From CAYGLV01 sp964351025 (GTDB taxonomy: Bacteria; Actinomycetota; Thermoleophilia; Gaiellales; Gaiellaceae), in assembly GCA_964351025.1 (NCBI GenBank), contig CAYGLV010000002.1, positions 1-64,000 of the forward strand: a stretch of DNA of 64,000 nt, read 5' to 3'. Made by a program: the position numbers and the translations under genes. Below, piece after piece: positions 34,727 through 43,115 of the stretch (its first letter is position 1; the number at the start of each line of letters is the position of its first letter). The notes below the pieces were generated by a model. The model ran no database searches. It saw nothing but the letters and a program-made list of their open reading frames with translations, and had not been told where the DNA came from.

Positions 34727-36210
34727 CCCGGGGCTGCCGCCGTCTCCCTGTGCGCGTACGTGCCGAACCACGGCCGCAGCTGCTCGAACACGGCGCTGGC
34801 GGTGAGCAGGTCGGCGTCCGCGTGGCGCTTCCCGATGAGCTGCATGCCGACCGGCAACCCCTCCTCGGTAAGTCCGGCCGGAATCGACGCCGACGGGTGG
34901 CCCGAGAAGTTCGTGAAGTACGTCATGCACCAGCCGATCAGCGGGTCGACCTCCACGCCGTTGATCTGGCGTGGGCCGACCGTGTTGCCGTCGTCGGTGT
35001 TCTTCACCGCCACGTCGGCGACCGTCGGCGTCACGAGCAGGTCGTAGTCGGCGAAGACGGCCTGGATCGCGTCGTAGATCTCGGTGCGCATCTGGTGGTC
35101 GCGCGCCAGGTCAGGCAGGCCCCAGGTGTAGGCCTCGTCGACCCAGCGCAGGTACTCGGGCGGGAAGTCGTCCCGGTGGTCGCCGATCAGGTCGAGGCCG
35201 TTCGCCTTGAAGCCCTCGAGCGTCTCGATGTTCGGCCACATGACCAACCGGCACCAGAGGTCGCTCAGCTCGCGCTGGTCGCGCTGGATTCCGAGCGAGA
35301 CCTCCTCGACTGTCGCTCCCGCTTCCTCGAAGGCGCGTACTGCGCTCGCGACGGTCTCCGCCACGCGCCCGTCGACGGGGTAGACGTCGAAGTTCGGGCT
35401 GTAGGCGATGCGCCAGCCCTCGACGGACCCGCGTAGCGCTGCGGCGAAGTCGACCTGCTCGTCCAGGCTGTACGGGTCGCGCGGGTCGTAGCCGGAGAGC
35501 GCGGTGAGCGCCAGCGCGGCGTCCTCCACCGTGCGCGTGATCGGCCCCTCGAAGAGGAAGGGGAACGTGCCGGTGAAGCCGCCGGGGCGGATGACCATCG
35601 GGACGCGACCCCACGACGCCTGGTAGCCGTAGACGCCGCACCAGGCCGCGGGGATGCGGATCGAGCCGCCGGCGTCGGTGCCCTCCGCGAACGGCACGAG
35701 CCCGTCGGCGACGGCGGCCGCGCTGCCGCCGGACGAGCCGCCCGAGTTTCGTGACAGGTCGAACGGGTTGCAGGTCGGCCCGAACAGGAAGTTGTCACAG
35801 GTGCCGCGGAAGCCCATCGTCGGGCTGTTCGTCTTGCCGAGGATGATTGCTCCGGCGCGCTCGACCCGCTCGGCGAAAACGCAATGGAAATCCGTCGTGA
35901 AGGTCTTCAGCGCCCTCACGCCCCCAAGCGTCGCCGGCCAGCCGGGCTTGAAGTCGAAGAGGTCCTTGATCGCGGTCGGGACACCGTGGAGCGGGCCCAC
36001 CTCCTCGCCGGCGGCGAGTGCGCGCTCCGCTTCCTGCGCCGCTTGCCGCGCCTCGTCGAAGCCGAGGTGGATGAAGGCGTTCAGGCGCCCGTTGCGCGCC
36101 TCGATCCGCTCGATCGCGCCGTCGACCACCTCGACCGGCGACAGCTCGCGACTCCGGATCCGTGCTGCGAGCTCCGCCGCGCTCACGTATGCCAGCTCGT
36201 CCTGCGCCAT
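34723..36210 (-). CDS. Amidase signature-family amidase
   Basis: 495-residue amidase with the Ser-cisSer-Lys triad: Lys in GVPTAIKDLFD, cis-Ser/Ser region RNSGGSSGGSAAAVADG, nucleophile Ser in EGTDAGGSIRIPAAW. Hydrolyses an unspecified amide; aspartyl-tRNA amidotransferase-type activity is unlikely because the amide setting is catabolic and no GatB/C is near. AGGAGAGGGGG precedes the ATG (36210). It is convergent with the PfkB gene and adjacent to rnpB, at the end of the catabolic island. Confidence 0.91.
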   Translation of the reverse strand: MAQDELAYVSAAELAARIRSRELSPVEVVDGAIERIEARNGRLNAFIHLGFDEARQAAQEAERALAAGEEVGPLHGVPTAIKDLFDFKPGWPATLGGVRALKTFTTDFHCVFAERVERAGAIILGKTNSPTMGFRGTCDNFLFGPTCNPFDLSRNSGGSSGGSAAAVADGLVPFAEGTDAGGSIRIPAAWCGVYGYQASWGRVPMVIRPGGFTGTFPFLFEGPITRTVEDAALALTALSGYDPRDPYSLDEQVDFAAALRGSVEGWRIAYSPNFDVYPVDGRVAETVASAVRAFEEAGATVEEVSLGIQRDQRELSDLWCRLVMWPNIETLEGFKANGLDLIGDHRDDFPPEYLRWVDEAYTWGLPDLARDHQMRTEIYDAIQAVFADYDLLVTPTVADVAVKNTDDGNTVGPRQINGVEVDPLIGWCMTYFTNFSGHPSASIPAGLTEEGLPVGMQLIGKRHADADLLTASAVFEQLRPWFGTYAHRETAAAPG

Positions 36211-36325
36211 GACGCCCCCTCTCCTTCGGGATTGTGTTGCGATCCTAATACCCGGCGATGCGGCGGAGCGACCTGATCGTCTCGCGCCCACCGCCCGCGA
36301 ACGGCGCTGCCGGTCGCCACATAGA

Positions 36326-36351
36326 AAAGCCCCACCGGGGCGGGGCTTTTC
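36326..36351 (-). terminator. rnpB intrinsic terminator
   Basis: Stem AAAAGCCCC / GGGGCTTTT, 9 bp, loop of 8 bases, with the minus strand ending in TTTT. It directly follows the 3' end of RNase P RNA. The remaining 36211-36325 holds the amidase promoter region and no gene. Confidence 0.8.
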
Positions 36352-36356
36352 CGTAG

Positions 36357-36672
<316 letters not shown>

Positions 36673-36679
36673 ACCGGAA

Positions 36680-36685
36680 AGTGTA
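36680..36685 (-). promoter_or_regulatory. -10 element of rnpB
   Basis: TACACT on the minus strand (TANNNT) lies about 8 bases before the P1 helix start. Only 17 bases separate the RNA from the preceding gene's stop, so the promoter lies partly inside the end of the zinc-ribbon gene. No convincing -35 element was seen. Confidence 0.45.
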
Positions 36686-36689
36686 GCGC

Positions 36690-36884
36690 CTAGCCGGCGT
36701 TCGACACGTGCGCGGTCCCGGCTGCGGCCCCCTCTGCGCGCAGTTCGCAGCCGCACTCGAGGCAGGCGATCGCGTCGGCGCGGTGGAGCAGGAACTCGCC
36801 GCAGACGAGGCATTCGAGGCTCGCGCCGCGGGCGATCGCGGCGAGCTCCTGGTCGAGCGTGCGGCTGAGGGCGACGAGGGTCAC
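36690..36884 (-). CDS. Small zinc-ribbon-like protein coupled to LexA
   Basis: 64-residue protein with two CxxC knuckles (LECLVCGEFL and ACLECGCEL, spaced 15 residues), a probable Zn-binding ribbon. An N-terminal helix (SRTLDQELAAIARG) precedes it. Its GTG overlaps the lexA stop (GTGA), so it is translated from the SOS-controlled lexA transcript and may be SOS-induced. The function is unknown. The rnpB promoter lies at its 3' end. Confidence 0.7.
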   Translation of the reverse strand: MTLVALSRTLDQELAAIARGASLECLVCGEFLLHRADAIACLECGCELRAEGAAAGTAHVSNAG

Positions 36885-37507
36885 CGGAGGCTCCGGAACA
36901 CCCCGATCACCTTGCCCAGGATCTGGACGTGATCGGCGTAGATCGGCTCGAGTGCGTCGTTCTCGGGCTGCAGGCGGACGCGGCCGTCCTCGCGGTAGAA
37001 CGTCTTGACCGTCGCCTCGTCGGCGGCCTCGTCGTCGCCGGCGAGCGCGACCACGATGTCGCCGTTGCCAGCGTCGCTCTGTCTGCGGACAACGAGTGTG
37101 TCCCCGTCGAGGATCCCCGCCTGGACCATCGAGTCGCCCTTGACGCGGAGTAGGAAGTCGGCGCTGCCAAAGAGCGGCTCGGGCACGGGAACCTGCTCTT
37201 CGACATCTTGCTCGGCGAGGAGCGGGCCGCCGGCGGCGATGCGGCCCAGGAGCGGCAGATGCTGAACGGCGGGGGCCTCCGCCCGCTGCTGCTCGCGGCG
37301 GTGGCCGACGAGGTCGAGCGCCCGCGGCTTGGTCGGGTCGCGCTTGATCAACCCGGCCCGTTCGAGGTTGGCGAGGTGGGCGTGGACGGTGGACGGCGAG
37401 GCGAGCCCGACCGCCACACCGATCTCGCGCACCGTCGGCGGGTAGCCGTGGCTGCCGACGTAGTCGACGAGGAACTGCCAGATCTCCTGCTGTCGTGCCG
37501 TGAGCAT
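36881..37507 (-). CDS. lexA: LexA repressor of the SOS response
   Basis: 208-residue repressor. N-terminal winged helix: TARQQEIWQFLVDYVGSHGY, with recognition helix in SPSTVHAHLANLERAG. The cleavage site Ala-Gly lies in RIAAGGPLL. Ser in KGDSMVQAGI and Lys in ATVKTFYRE are the autopeptidase dyad. The ATG was chosen because GGAGG precedes it. The perfect SOS box at 37540-37553 argues for autoregulation. It is in operon with a small zinc-ribbon gene and divergent from secG. Confidence 0.96.
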   Translation of the reverse strand: MLTARQQEIWQFLVDYVGSHGYPPTVREIGVAVGLASPSTVHAHLANLERAGLIKRDPTKPRALDLVGHRREQQRAEAPAVQHLPLLGRIAAGGPLLAEQDVEEQVPVPEPLFGSADFLLRVKGDSMVQAGILDGDTLVVRRQSDAGNGDIVVALAGDDEAADEATVKTFYREDGRVRLQPENDALEPIYADHVQILGKVIGVFRSLR

Positions 37508-37539
37508 TCCGCCTCCAGGGTCGCGGACGTGTGTTCCGA

Positions 37540-37553
37540 CGAACGTATGTTCG
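37540..37553. promoter_or_regulatory. SOS (LexA) box
   Basis: CGAACGTATGTTCG fits the Gram-positive consensus CGAACRNRYGTTYG at all fixed positions. It lies 33 bp upstream of the lexA start and about 71 bp before secG, so LexA should repress its own gene. Confidence 0.9.
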
Positions 37554-37623
37554 CAGCCCAGGGTAGAACTCCTTCCGGACGGCGTCAAGGGCGGAACCCG
37601 GCCGCTGCTATCCTGCGCCCGCC

Positions 37624-37845
37624 ATGATCCAGACGTTCGCAGTCATCCAGGTGCTCCTCTCCGTCGCGACGGTCGGGCTCGTGCTCATGCACTCGGGCCG
37701 CGACGCGGGCATGGGTGGCATGGGCTTCACGCCCGCCTCGCAGGGCGGCACGCACATCGTCGAGCGGAACCTCACGCGCCTGACGATCGCAGTCGCGATC
37801 CTGTTCTTCCTGAACACGATCGTGCTCTTCCGGCTGCTCGCCTAG
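37624..37845 (+). CDS. secG: Preprotein translocase subunit SecG
   Basis: 73-residue membrane protein with two hydrophobic helices (residues 3-22 and 53-72) around the conserved loop HSGRDAGMGGMGF. Accessory subunit of SecYEG that eases protein export. ATG at 37624. The end overlaps the convergent GTPase stop by 4 bp. Confidence 0.93.
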   Translation: MIQTFAVIQVLLSVATVGLVLMHSGRDAGMGGMGFTPASQGGTHIVERNLTRLTIAVAILFFLNTIVLFRLLA

Positions 37846-38789
37846 CGGGCGGCACGGTCGAACGCGCGGAGCGACATCTCGAGCTCCTCCGCTACGACGC
37901 CGCGCCCGATGAAGACGAGTCGCGAGCGCCGGTCCTCGTCGGGCCACTCGTCGAGGTGCAGCGGTGGATGCACGGCGTGCTGGACGCAGCTGACGAGCAC
38001 GGGGCCGTCGCCGCCGACGTTGAGGAACCCCTTCACCCGCAGGATGTCCTCGCCGCGCGCCTGAAGCAGCATCGTCAGCCAGAGGCCGAACGCCATCCAG
38101 TCGATCTCCTCCAGGAAGAGGACGCACGAGCGCACGTCGTGCCCGTGGTGGGCGTTGCCGTGCTCGAGCTTGTGCTCCAGATCGCGTGGGTCGCGGAGTG
38201 CGCCGTCGAAGAGCCAGTCGGGCGCGACCTCGCCGAACGCGGCCGCTCGAATCTGCGCCGTGGGGTTCAGGTGCGCCAGTTGCGCTTCGAGCTCCACCCG
38301 GGTTTCGGGGCCGGCAATGTCGGCCTTCGTGAGCACGAGCCGGTCTGCGACCGCGACCTGCTTGACAGATTCGGGGCCGCGGAGCCCGTGGACGCCGTCG
38401 ACGGTGGCAACGACGCTCTCGAGCTCGTAGTGGTGGCGCACGACCGGGTCGGAGAGGAGGGTCATCACGATCGGCACGGGGTCTGCGACTCCGGTCGTCT
38501 CGACGACGACACGCTTGAAATGCGGCACCTCCTTTGCGTCACGCCGGTCGAGCAGGTCGCGCAGCTCGTCCACGAGATCACCGCGGAGAACGCAGCAGAC
38601 GCACCCGCTCGAGAGCAGCACGGTGCGCTCGTCGACGCGGCGCAGCAGGTGGTGGTCGATCCCGATTTCGCCGAGCTCGTTCACAATCACGGCCGTCTCT
38701 CCCATGCCGGGATGCTCGAGCAGCCGGGAGATGAGAGTCGTCTTGCCGCTGCCGAGGAAGCCGGTGACGAGGACGACCGGGGTCTTCAC
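37842..38789 (-). CDS. CobW/COG0523-family GTPase (putative metallochaperone)
   Basis: 315-residue G3E GTPase. Walker A GFLGSGKTTL, NELGEIGIDHHLL, the metal-binding CxCC in LLSSGCVCCVLRGDLV, VVETTGVADP (Walker B region), LVLTKADI (G4-like), and a His-rich stretch near residue 210 (HKLEHGNAHHGHD). Such proteins deliver Zn or Co to client enzymes, often under Zur control; no Zur box was recognised here. The GTG start overlaps the stop of a small CxxC protein (GTGA), so the two are coupled. Confidence 0.9.
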   Translation of the reverse strand: MKTPVVLVTGFLGSGKTTLISRLLEHPGMGETAVIVNELGEIGIDHHLLRRVDERTVLLSSGCVCCVLRGDLVDELRDLLDRRDAKEVPHFKRVVVETTGVADPVPIVMTLLSDPVVRHHYELESVVATVDGVHGLRGPESVKQVAVADRLVLTKADIAGPETRVELEAQLAHLNPTAQIRAAAFGEVAPDWLFDGALRDPRDLEHKLEHGNAHHGHDVRSCVLFLEEIDWMAFGLWLTMLLQARGEDILRVKGFLNVGGDGPVLVSCVQHAVHPPLHLDEWPDEDRRSRLVFIGRGVVAEELEMSLRAFDRAAR

Positions 38790-39064
38790 CGGCCGAGCTC
38801 TGCGACGAGCTCCGCATCGAGCGGGTCGAGCGTCCGCCCGAGGAGCCTCTCGGCCTCGCTCCACACGCTGCCGAGATCCCGCACGACGGCGGAGGCGCCC
38901 TTCTTGTCATGCAGGACGTAGAGCCCGCCCGCCCAGTCCGTGAGCGACAGCCCGAAGTGGCCGAGCACGCGGTCGAGGAGCACGACGCGGAACATCCGAG
39001 CCCGCCGCCCGCCGTCCTGCTCGGCCCAGTGCTCGTTCAGGATGACACTGCAGAGAGCGCACAC
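38786..39064 (-). CDS. Small CxxC-containing protein coupled to the CobW-type GTPase
   Basis: 92-residue protein opening MCALCSVILNEHW, with a CxxC at residues 2-5 and a His nearby that could bind Zn. The remainder (RVLGHFGLSLTDWAGGLYVL) resembles small proteins encoded beside CobW GTPases in other bacteria. A metal-handling partner role is inferred from the overlap with the GTPase. No enzyme motif. GTG start. Confidence 0.7.
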   Translation of the reverse strand: MCALCSVILNEHWAEQDGGRRARMFRVVLLDRVLGHFGLSLTDWAGGLYVLHDKKGASAVVRDLGSVWSEAERLLGRTLDPLDAELVAELGR

Positions 39065-39120
39065 TAGAGTCCCTTTGTAGCAGCACGAGCTCGCAAAGCA
39101 CCGACAGCGGAGGTTTCTTG

Positions 39121-40002
39121 ATGGGCAAGGACATTCTCGTCGCGTACGGCGTCGACGTCGATGCCGTGGCCGGCTGGCTCGGCTCGTACGGGGGTGAGAA
39201 CTCCCCGGACGACATCTCGCGAGGCCTGTTCGCGGGCGAGGTGGGGACGCCGCGCCTGCTCAAGCTCTTCGAGCGCCACGGTCTCAAGACGACGTGGTTC
39301 ATTCCCGGCCACTCGATCGAGACGTTCCCGCGCGAGACCGAGCTGGTCGTCGCGGGCGGTCACGAGGTCGGCATCCACGGGTACTCGCACGAGAACCCGA
39401 TCGCGATGACTCGGGAGCAGGAGACGGCCGTGCTCGACAAGTGCATCGACCTCGTCGAGCGGGTCTCGGGCAGGCGCCCGACCGGCTACGTCGCGCCGTG
39501 GTGGGAGTTCTCGAACGTCACCAACGAGCTGCTGCTCGAGCGTGGGATCAAGTACGACCACTCGCTCATGCACGACGACTTCCACCCCTACTACGTGCGC
39601 GTCGGGGACTCGTGGACGAAGATCGACTACGCGAAGCGCGCGGACGAGTGGATGCTGCCGCTCGTGCGCGGTGAGGAGACCGATCTGATCGAGATCCCGG
39701 CCAGCTGGTACCTCGACGATCTGCCGCCGATGATGTTCATCAAGACCGCGCCGAACAGCCACGGCTTCGTCAATCCGCGCGACATCGAGCAGCTCTGGAT
39801 GGACCAGTTCGACTGGGTCTACCGTGAGTACGACTACGCCGTGTTCACGATGACGATCCACCCTGACGTGAGCGGCCGCCCCGGCGTGCTCGCCATGCAC
39901 GAGCGGATCATCGAGCACATCAACGGGCACGCCGGCGTGCGCTGGGCGACCTTCGACGAGATCGCCGACGACTTCAGCAGGCGCAGCCCACGGGCGGGCT
40001 GA
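39121..40002 (+). CDS. Polysaccharide deacetylase family protein (NodB/PuuE-like)
   Basis: 293-residue NodB-fold hydrolase without signal peptide. Metal-binding Asp pair in AYGVDVDAV, HxxxH in IHGYSHEN, and the Arg/Asp region in TGYVAPWWEFSN. Cytosolic NodB homologues of this type include allantoinase PuuE and peptidoglycan-related deacetylases. GGAGG precedes the ATG at 39121 (a TTG lies in frame just before). Located next to the polyamine-type transporter and near amidases, so hydrolysis of a cyclic amide (allantoin-like) is plausible. Confidence 0.87.
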   Translation: MGKDILVAYGVDVDAVAGWLGSYGGENSPDDISRGLFAGEVGTPRLLKLFERHGLKTTWFIPGHSIETFPRETELVVAGGHEVGIHGYSHENPIAMTREQETAVLDKCIDLVERVSGRRPTGYVAPWWEFSNVTNELLLERGIKYDHSLMHDDFHPYYVRVGDSWTKIDYAKRADEWMLPLVRGEETDLIEIPASWYLDDLPPMMFIKTAPNSHGFVNPRDIEQLWMDQFDWVYREYDYAVFTMTIHPDVSGRPGVLAMHERIIEHINGHAGVRWATFDEIADDFSRRSPRAG

Positions 40003-40037
40003 GCTCACTCAGCGAGAGGCTGGCTTGTGAAAAACCG

Positions 40038-40071
40038 GGGCGGGCGGCGCCGAGGCGCGTGCTGCCCGCCC
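40038..40071. terminator. Hairpin between convergent deacetylase and transporter operons
   Basis: GGGCGGGC / GCCCGCCC, 8-bp stem with an 18-nt loop, in the 71-bp interval between two convergent stops. It may terminate both transcripts. Confidence 0.5.
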
Positions 40072-40073
40072 TG

Positions 40074-41033
40074 CTAGCGAGTCGGCTCGTCCGGCTTGAC
40101 CTTCAGCCCCTCCACCAGGCCGAGCTCCTCCTCGACGCTTTGCGTCGGGGGCGCACCGAGGAAGCGGAGCCGGAGCGACACGACCACGAGCAGGAGCAGG
40201 ATCGTCAGGATCGAGACGAGCGTCGTCGCTGTGCCGAGCGCGTAGAGGTCGGGTCGGATCGCCGCCGTGAACGTCAGTCCGGCGATTTGCAGCGGCAGGG
40301 TCTGCGTCTCGGCGCCGCCGATCAGGAGCAACGTGCGGTCGTAGTCGTTCCAGGCCAGGGTGAAGCCGAACAGGAAGCAGCCGAAGAGGCCCGTCCAGAC
40401 GAGCGGGAGCGTCACCTCCCGGAACGTCCGCAGCTGGTTCGCGCCGAGATCGCGGGCGGCCTCCTCGATGTGCTCGTCGTAGCGGTTCCAGACGGCCAGC
40501 ATGACCAGGAACCCGAACGGGATGCCCCAGATCGCGTTCGTCCCGAGCGCCGTCTTCCAGAGCGAGGTCGGCTCGTCGATGAAGCGCCAGAAGAGCTGCG
40601 TCCCGAGCGCGAGCAGGAAGCCCGGCGTCATCAGCGCCAGCATGATCACGTAGAAGGCGACGCCGTCGCTGCGGAACCGGCGCCGGAACGCCATCGAGAG
40701 CGTGAAGGCGATGAACGAGACGACGAGGCCGGCCGCGAGGCTGAGCCACAGCGACTGGATGCCGGCAGACCGGATCTCGTTCGCGTGCGAGCCTGGCATG
40801 TCGGCGTTGAAGAGCGACTCCCACCAGCGGATGCTGATCGGCCCCTTGAACGGGAACGTGAGCGAGCCGTAGAGCCCCTGCAAGGAGAGCACGCCCATCA
40901 GTGCCATCGGCAGGTGCAGGAAGACGAGGAAGAGCGTGAAGTACGCCCCGAGCACCCATTTCGACCAATCCCTCCGGTGATGCTCGGCGTGGCGCGGGGT
41001 GTCCTGCGGAGCGGTGGTGTCGACGGCGCTCAC
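40074..41033 (-). CDS. Polyamine-type ABC transporter permease (PotC-like)
   Basis: 319-residue membrane permease of the spermidine/putrescine type. Six helices, EAA loop EAARDLGANQLRTFREVTLP, and conserved FGFTLAWNDYDRTLLLIGG. Forms the channel together with the PotB-like subunit whose stop precedes this start by one base. The last gene of the operon binding protein, ATPase, PotB, PotC. Family members also carry thiamine, opines or iron chelates, so the polyamine is not proven. Confidence 0.9.
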   Translation of the reverse strand: MSAVDTTAPQDTPRHAEHHRRDWSKWVLGAYFTLFLVFLHLPMALMGVLSLQGLYGSLTFPFKGPISIRWWESLFNADMPGSHANEIRSAGIQSLWLSLAAGLVVSFIAFTLSMAFRRRFRSDGVAFYVIMLALMTPGFLLALGTQLFWRFIDEPTSLWKTALGTNAIWGIPFGFLVMLAVWNRYDEHIEEAARDLGANQLRTFREVTLPLVWTGLFGCFLFGFTLAWNDYDRTLLLIGGAETQTLPLQIAGLTFTAAIRPDLYALGTATTLVSILTILLLLVVVSLRLRFLGAPPTQSVEEELGLVEGLKVKPDEPTR

Positions 41034-41034
41034 G

Positions 41035-41982
41035 TCAGACGTCCTCTCGCAGGTTCGAGAAGCGGGTGATCACGAACACGCCGGCGATCAGGGCGAACAC
41101 GAGCAGCACTGCGGACGCCGCGCCCTGCGGGTACTGGAGGCCGATCTCGACCTTGGACTGGACGATCGTGCCGACGGAGGAGATCTTGTTGCCGCCGATC
41201 ACCCGCACCGTCCCGTACTCGCCCATCGTGAGCACGAAGATGAAGATCGAGCCGATCACGACGCCCGGCATCGACTGCGGCAGGATCACTTCCTTGAACG
41301 TGCGGAACCCGTTTGCGCCGAGGTCGCGCGCGGCCTCGATCGCGCTGCGGTCTACCTGCGCGAGCATGAAGAAGAGCGGCGTGACCATGAAGAGGATGTA
41401 GAGCTGGATCATCGCGGCGGTCACCGACAGCTGGGAGAAGCCGAAGATCGCCACCGGCTCGTCGACGATGCCGAGCTTGAGCAGCACCTGGTTGAGCGCT
41501 CCCTGGCGGCCCATCAGCGGGTATGTCCACGCGATCGACCGCGTCAGGAAGCTCGTCCAGAACGGCGCGAGCGCGAGCACGAACAGCGCGATCTGGTACT
41601 TGAGGTTCCGAACCTTGAGCGCGAGGAAGTAGGCGACCGGGAAGCCGAGGATGAGACAGGCGGAGACGGCGATCACCGACGTCGTGAAGCTCGTCAGCAT
41701 GTTGTCCCAGTAGACCGAGTCGCCGAAGAGGTCGCGGTAGTTCGCGAACGTCCAGTCGGTGACGAAGCCGGACCTGGCTCCCTGCTCGTACGTCCAGAAG
41801 CTGACGAGGACGATGAAGACGAGCGGTGCGATCAGGTAGAGACTGAGCCAGAGGAAGCCCGGCGCGGCCCACAGGGCTGTCAGCCAGCCGCCGCCACGGC
41901 TGCCGGACGGTTCGGCCCGGCCAAGCGCTGCTTCCGCAGTAGCCGGTGCCCCAGCCTCCTCAGGTGCCGAGGAGCTGGACAT
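41035..41982 (-). CDS. Polyamine-type ABC transporter permease (PotB-like)
   Basis: 315-residue permease with six helices after a soluble Ala/Gly-rich start. Motifs VNDW-equivalent FVTDWTFANYRDLFGD, EAARDLGANGFRTFKEVILP and GEYGTVRVIGGNKI. It overlaps the 3' end of the ATPase gene by 23 bp, tight coupling. Membrane channel half. Confidence 0.9.
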   Translation of the reverse strand: MSSSSAPEEAGAPATAEAALGRAEPSGSRGGGWLTALWAAPGFLWLSLYLIAPLVFIVLVSFWTYEQGARSGFVTDWTFANYRDLFGDSVYWDNMLTSFTTSVIAVSACLILGFPVAYFLALKVRNLKYQIALFVLALAPFWTSFLTRSIAWTYPLMGRQGALNQVLLKLGIVDEPVAIFGFSQLSVTAAMIQLYILFMVTPLFFMLAQVDRSAIEAARDLGANGFRTFKEVILPQSMPGVVIGSIFIFVLTMGEYGTVRVIGGNKISSVGTIVQSKVEIGLQYPQGAASAVLLVFALIAGVFVITRFSNLREDV

Positions 41983-43111
41983 CCTCTTCCCTCCAGGTGA
42001 CCCGGATCTGCTCGCCCTCTCTCCCGCGCAGGGCCGGGTAGCGATCGCCCGGCACCTTGGCGAGGATGCGCTCCTCGCCGGCGTCGAGGTGGAGCTTGAC
42101 GAGGTCGCCGAGGAACTCGACGAAGACGATCTCGCACTCGGCCGTGTTCAGGCTGTCCGCCGTCTCGCCCTCCGGGGCGATCTCGACCGCGGCGGCTCGC
42201 ACTGCGACCTGCGTCCGATCGCCGACCTGGTCGGGGCTCGGGCCGCGCACGCTGATGCGGAAGCCGCGGGGGTGCTCGAGCACCAGCCGGTCACCGGCGT
42301 GCTCGGTCACCGTGCCCGTGAGGATGTTGTTGTCGCCCATGAAGCGCGCGACGAGCTCGTTGCGCGGCCGCGTCGCGATCGTGAGCGGGTCTGCGACCTG
42401 CTGGATGCGCGCGTCGTTCATCACGACGATCCGGTCCGCCATCGAGAGGGCTTCCTCCTGATTGTGCGTGACGTGGATGAACATCAGGCCGAGCTGGCGC
42501 TGGAGCCGGCGCAGCTCGACGCGCATCCGCAGCTGGAGCAGCCGGTCGAGGTCGCCGAGCGGCTCGTCCAGGAGCAGCGCCTTCGGCTTCGTCACGAGCA
42601 CGCGCGCGAGCGCAACCCGTTGCTGCTGTCCGCCGGAGAGCGCCGCGGGCTTGCGGTCGGCGAGCATCTCGAGGCCGACCATCTGCAGCGCTTCGAAGGC
42701 CTGGCGCTTGCGCTCGGCCTTCCCGACGCCGTGCATCTTCAGCCCGAAGGCGACGTTCTCGAGCACGTTCCGGTGCGGGAAGAGAGCAAAGTGCTGGAAG
42801 ACGGTCGTTGTCGGGCGGAGGTGGGGCTGGAGGCCCACGAGCGACTCCCCGTCGAGCCGAATGTCGCCCGAGGTGGGGAAGTCGTGCCCGCCGATCATGC
42901 GCAGCGTCGTGGTCTTGCCGCAGCCGGAGGGGCCGAGCAGGACGACGTACTCGCCGTGGTCGACGTGCAGGTTGACGTCCTCGACGGCGATCGTGCCCCC
43001 GGGGAAGACCTTCGTCAGGTTGACGAGCTCGAGCCCGGAGATCTGCGCGGGGGAGGGGGCGGCGGTTGCCGCCCCCTCCCCCGCTGCGTGCTTGTCCGTT
43101 TCCTCTGCCAT
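41960..43111 (-). CDS. Polyamine-type ABC transporter ATP-binding protein (PotA-like)
   Basis: 383-residue ATPase. Walker A GPSGCGKTTTL, Q-loop VFQHFALFPHRNVLENV, signature LSGGQQQRVALARVL, Walker B LLLDEPLGDLD, His switch HVTHNQEEAL. The C-terminal TOBE-type domain (about residues 270-380) is characteristic of PotA/MalK. The stop lies inside the PotB-like gene. Lies 4 bp after the binding-protein stop. Confidence 0.93.
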   Translation of the reverse strand: MAEETDKHAAGEGAATAAPSPAQISGLELVNLTKVFPGGTIAVEDVNLHVDHGEYVVLLGPSGCGKTTTLRMIGGHDFPTSGDIRLDGESLVGLQPHLRPTTTVFQHFALFPHRNVLENVAFGLKMHGVGKAERKRQAFEALQMVGLEMLADRKPAALSGGQQQRVALARVLVTKPKALLLDEPLGDLDRLLQLRMRVELRRLQRQLGLMFIHVTHNQEEALSMADRIVVMNDARIQQVADPLTIATRPRNELVARFMGDNNILTGTVTEHAGDRLVLEHPRGFRISVRGPSPDQVGDRTQVAVRAAAVEIAPEGETADSLNTAECEIVFVEFLGDLVKLHLDAGEERILAKVPGDRYPALRGREGEQIRVTWREEDVQLLGT

Positions 43112-43115
43112 AGAT

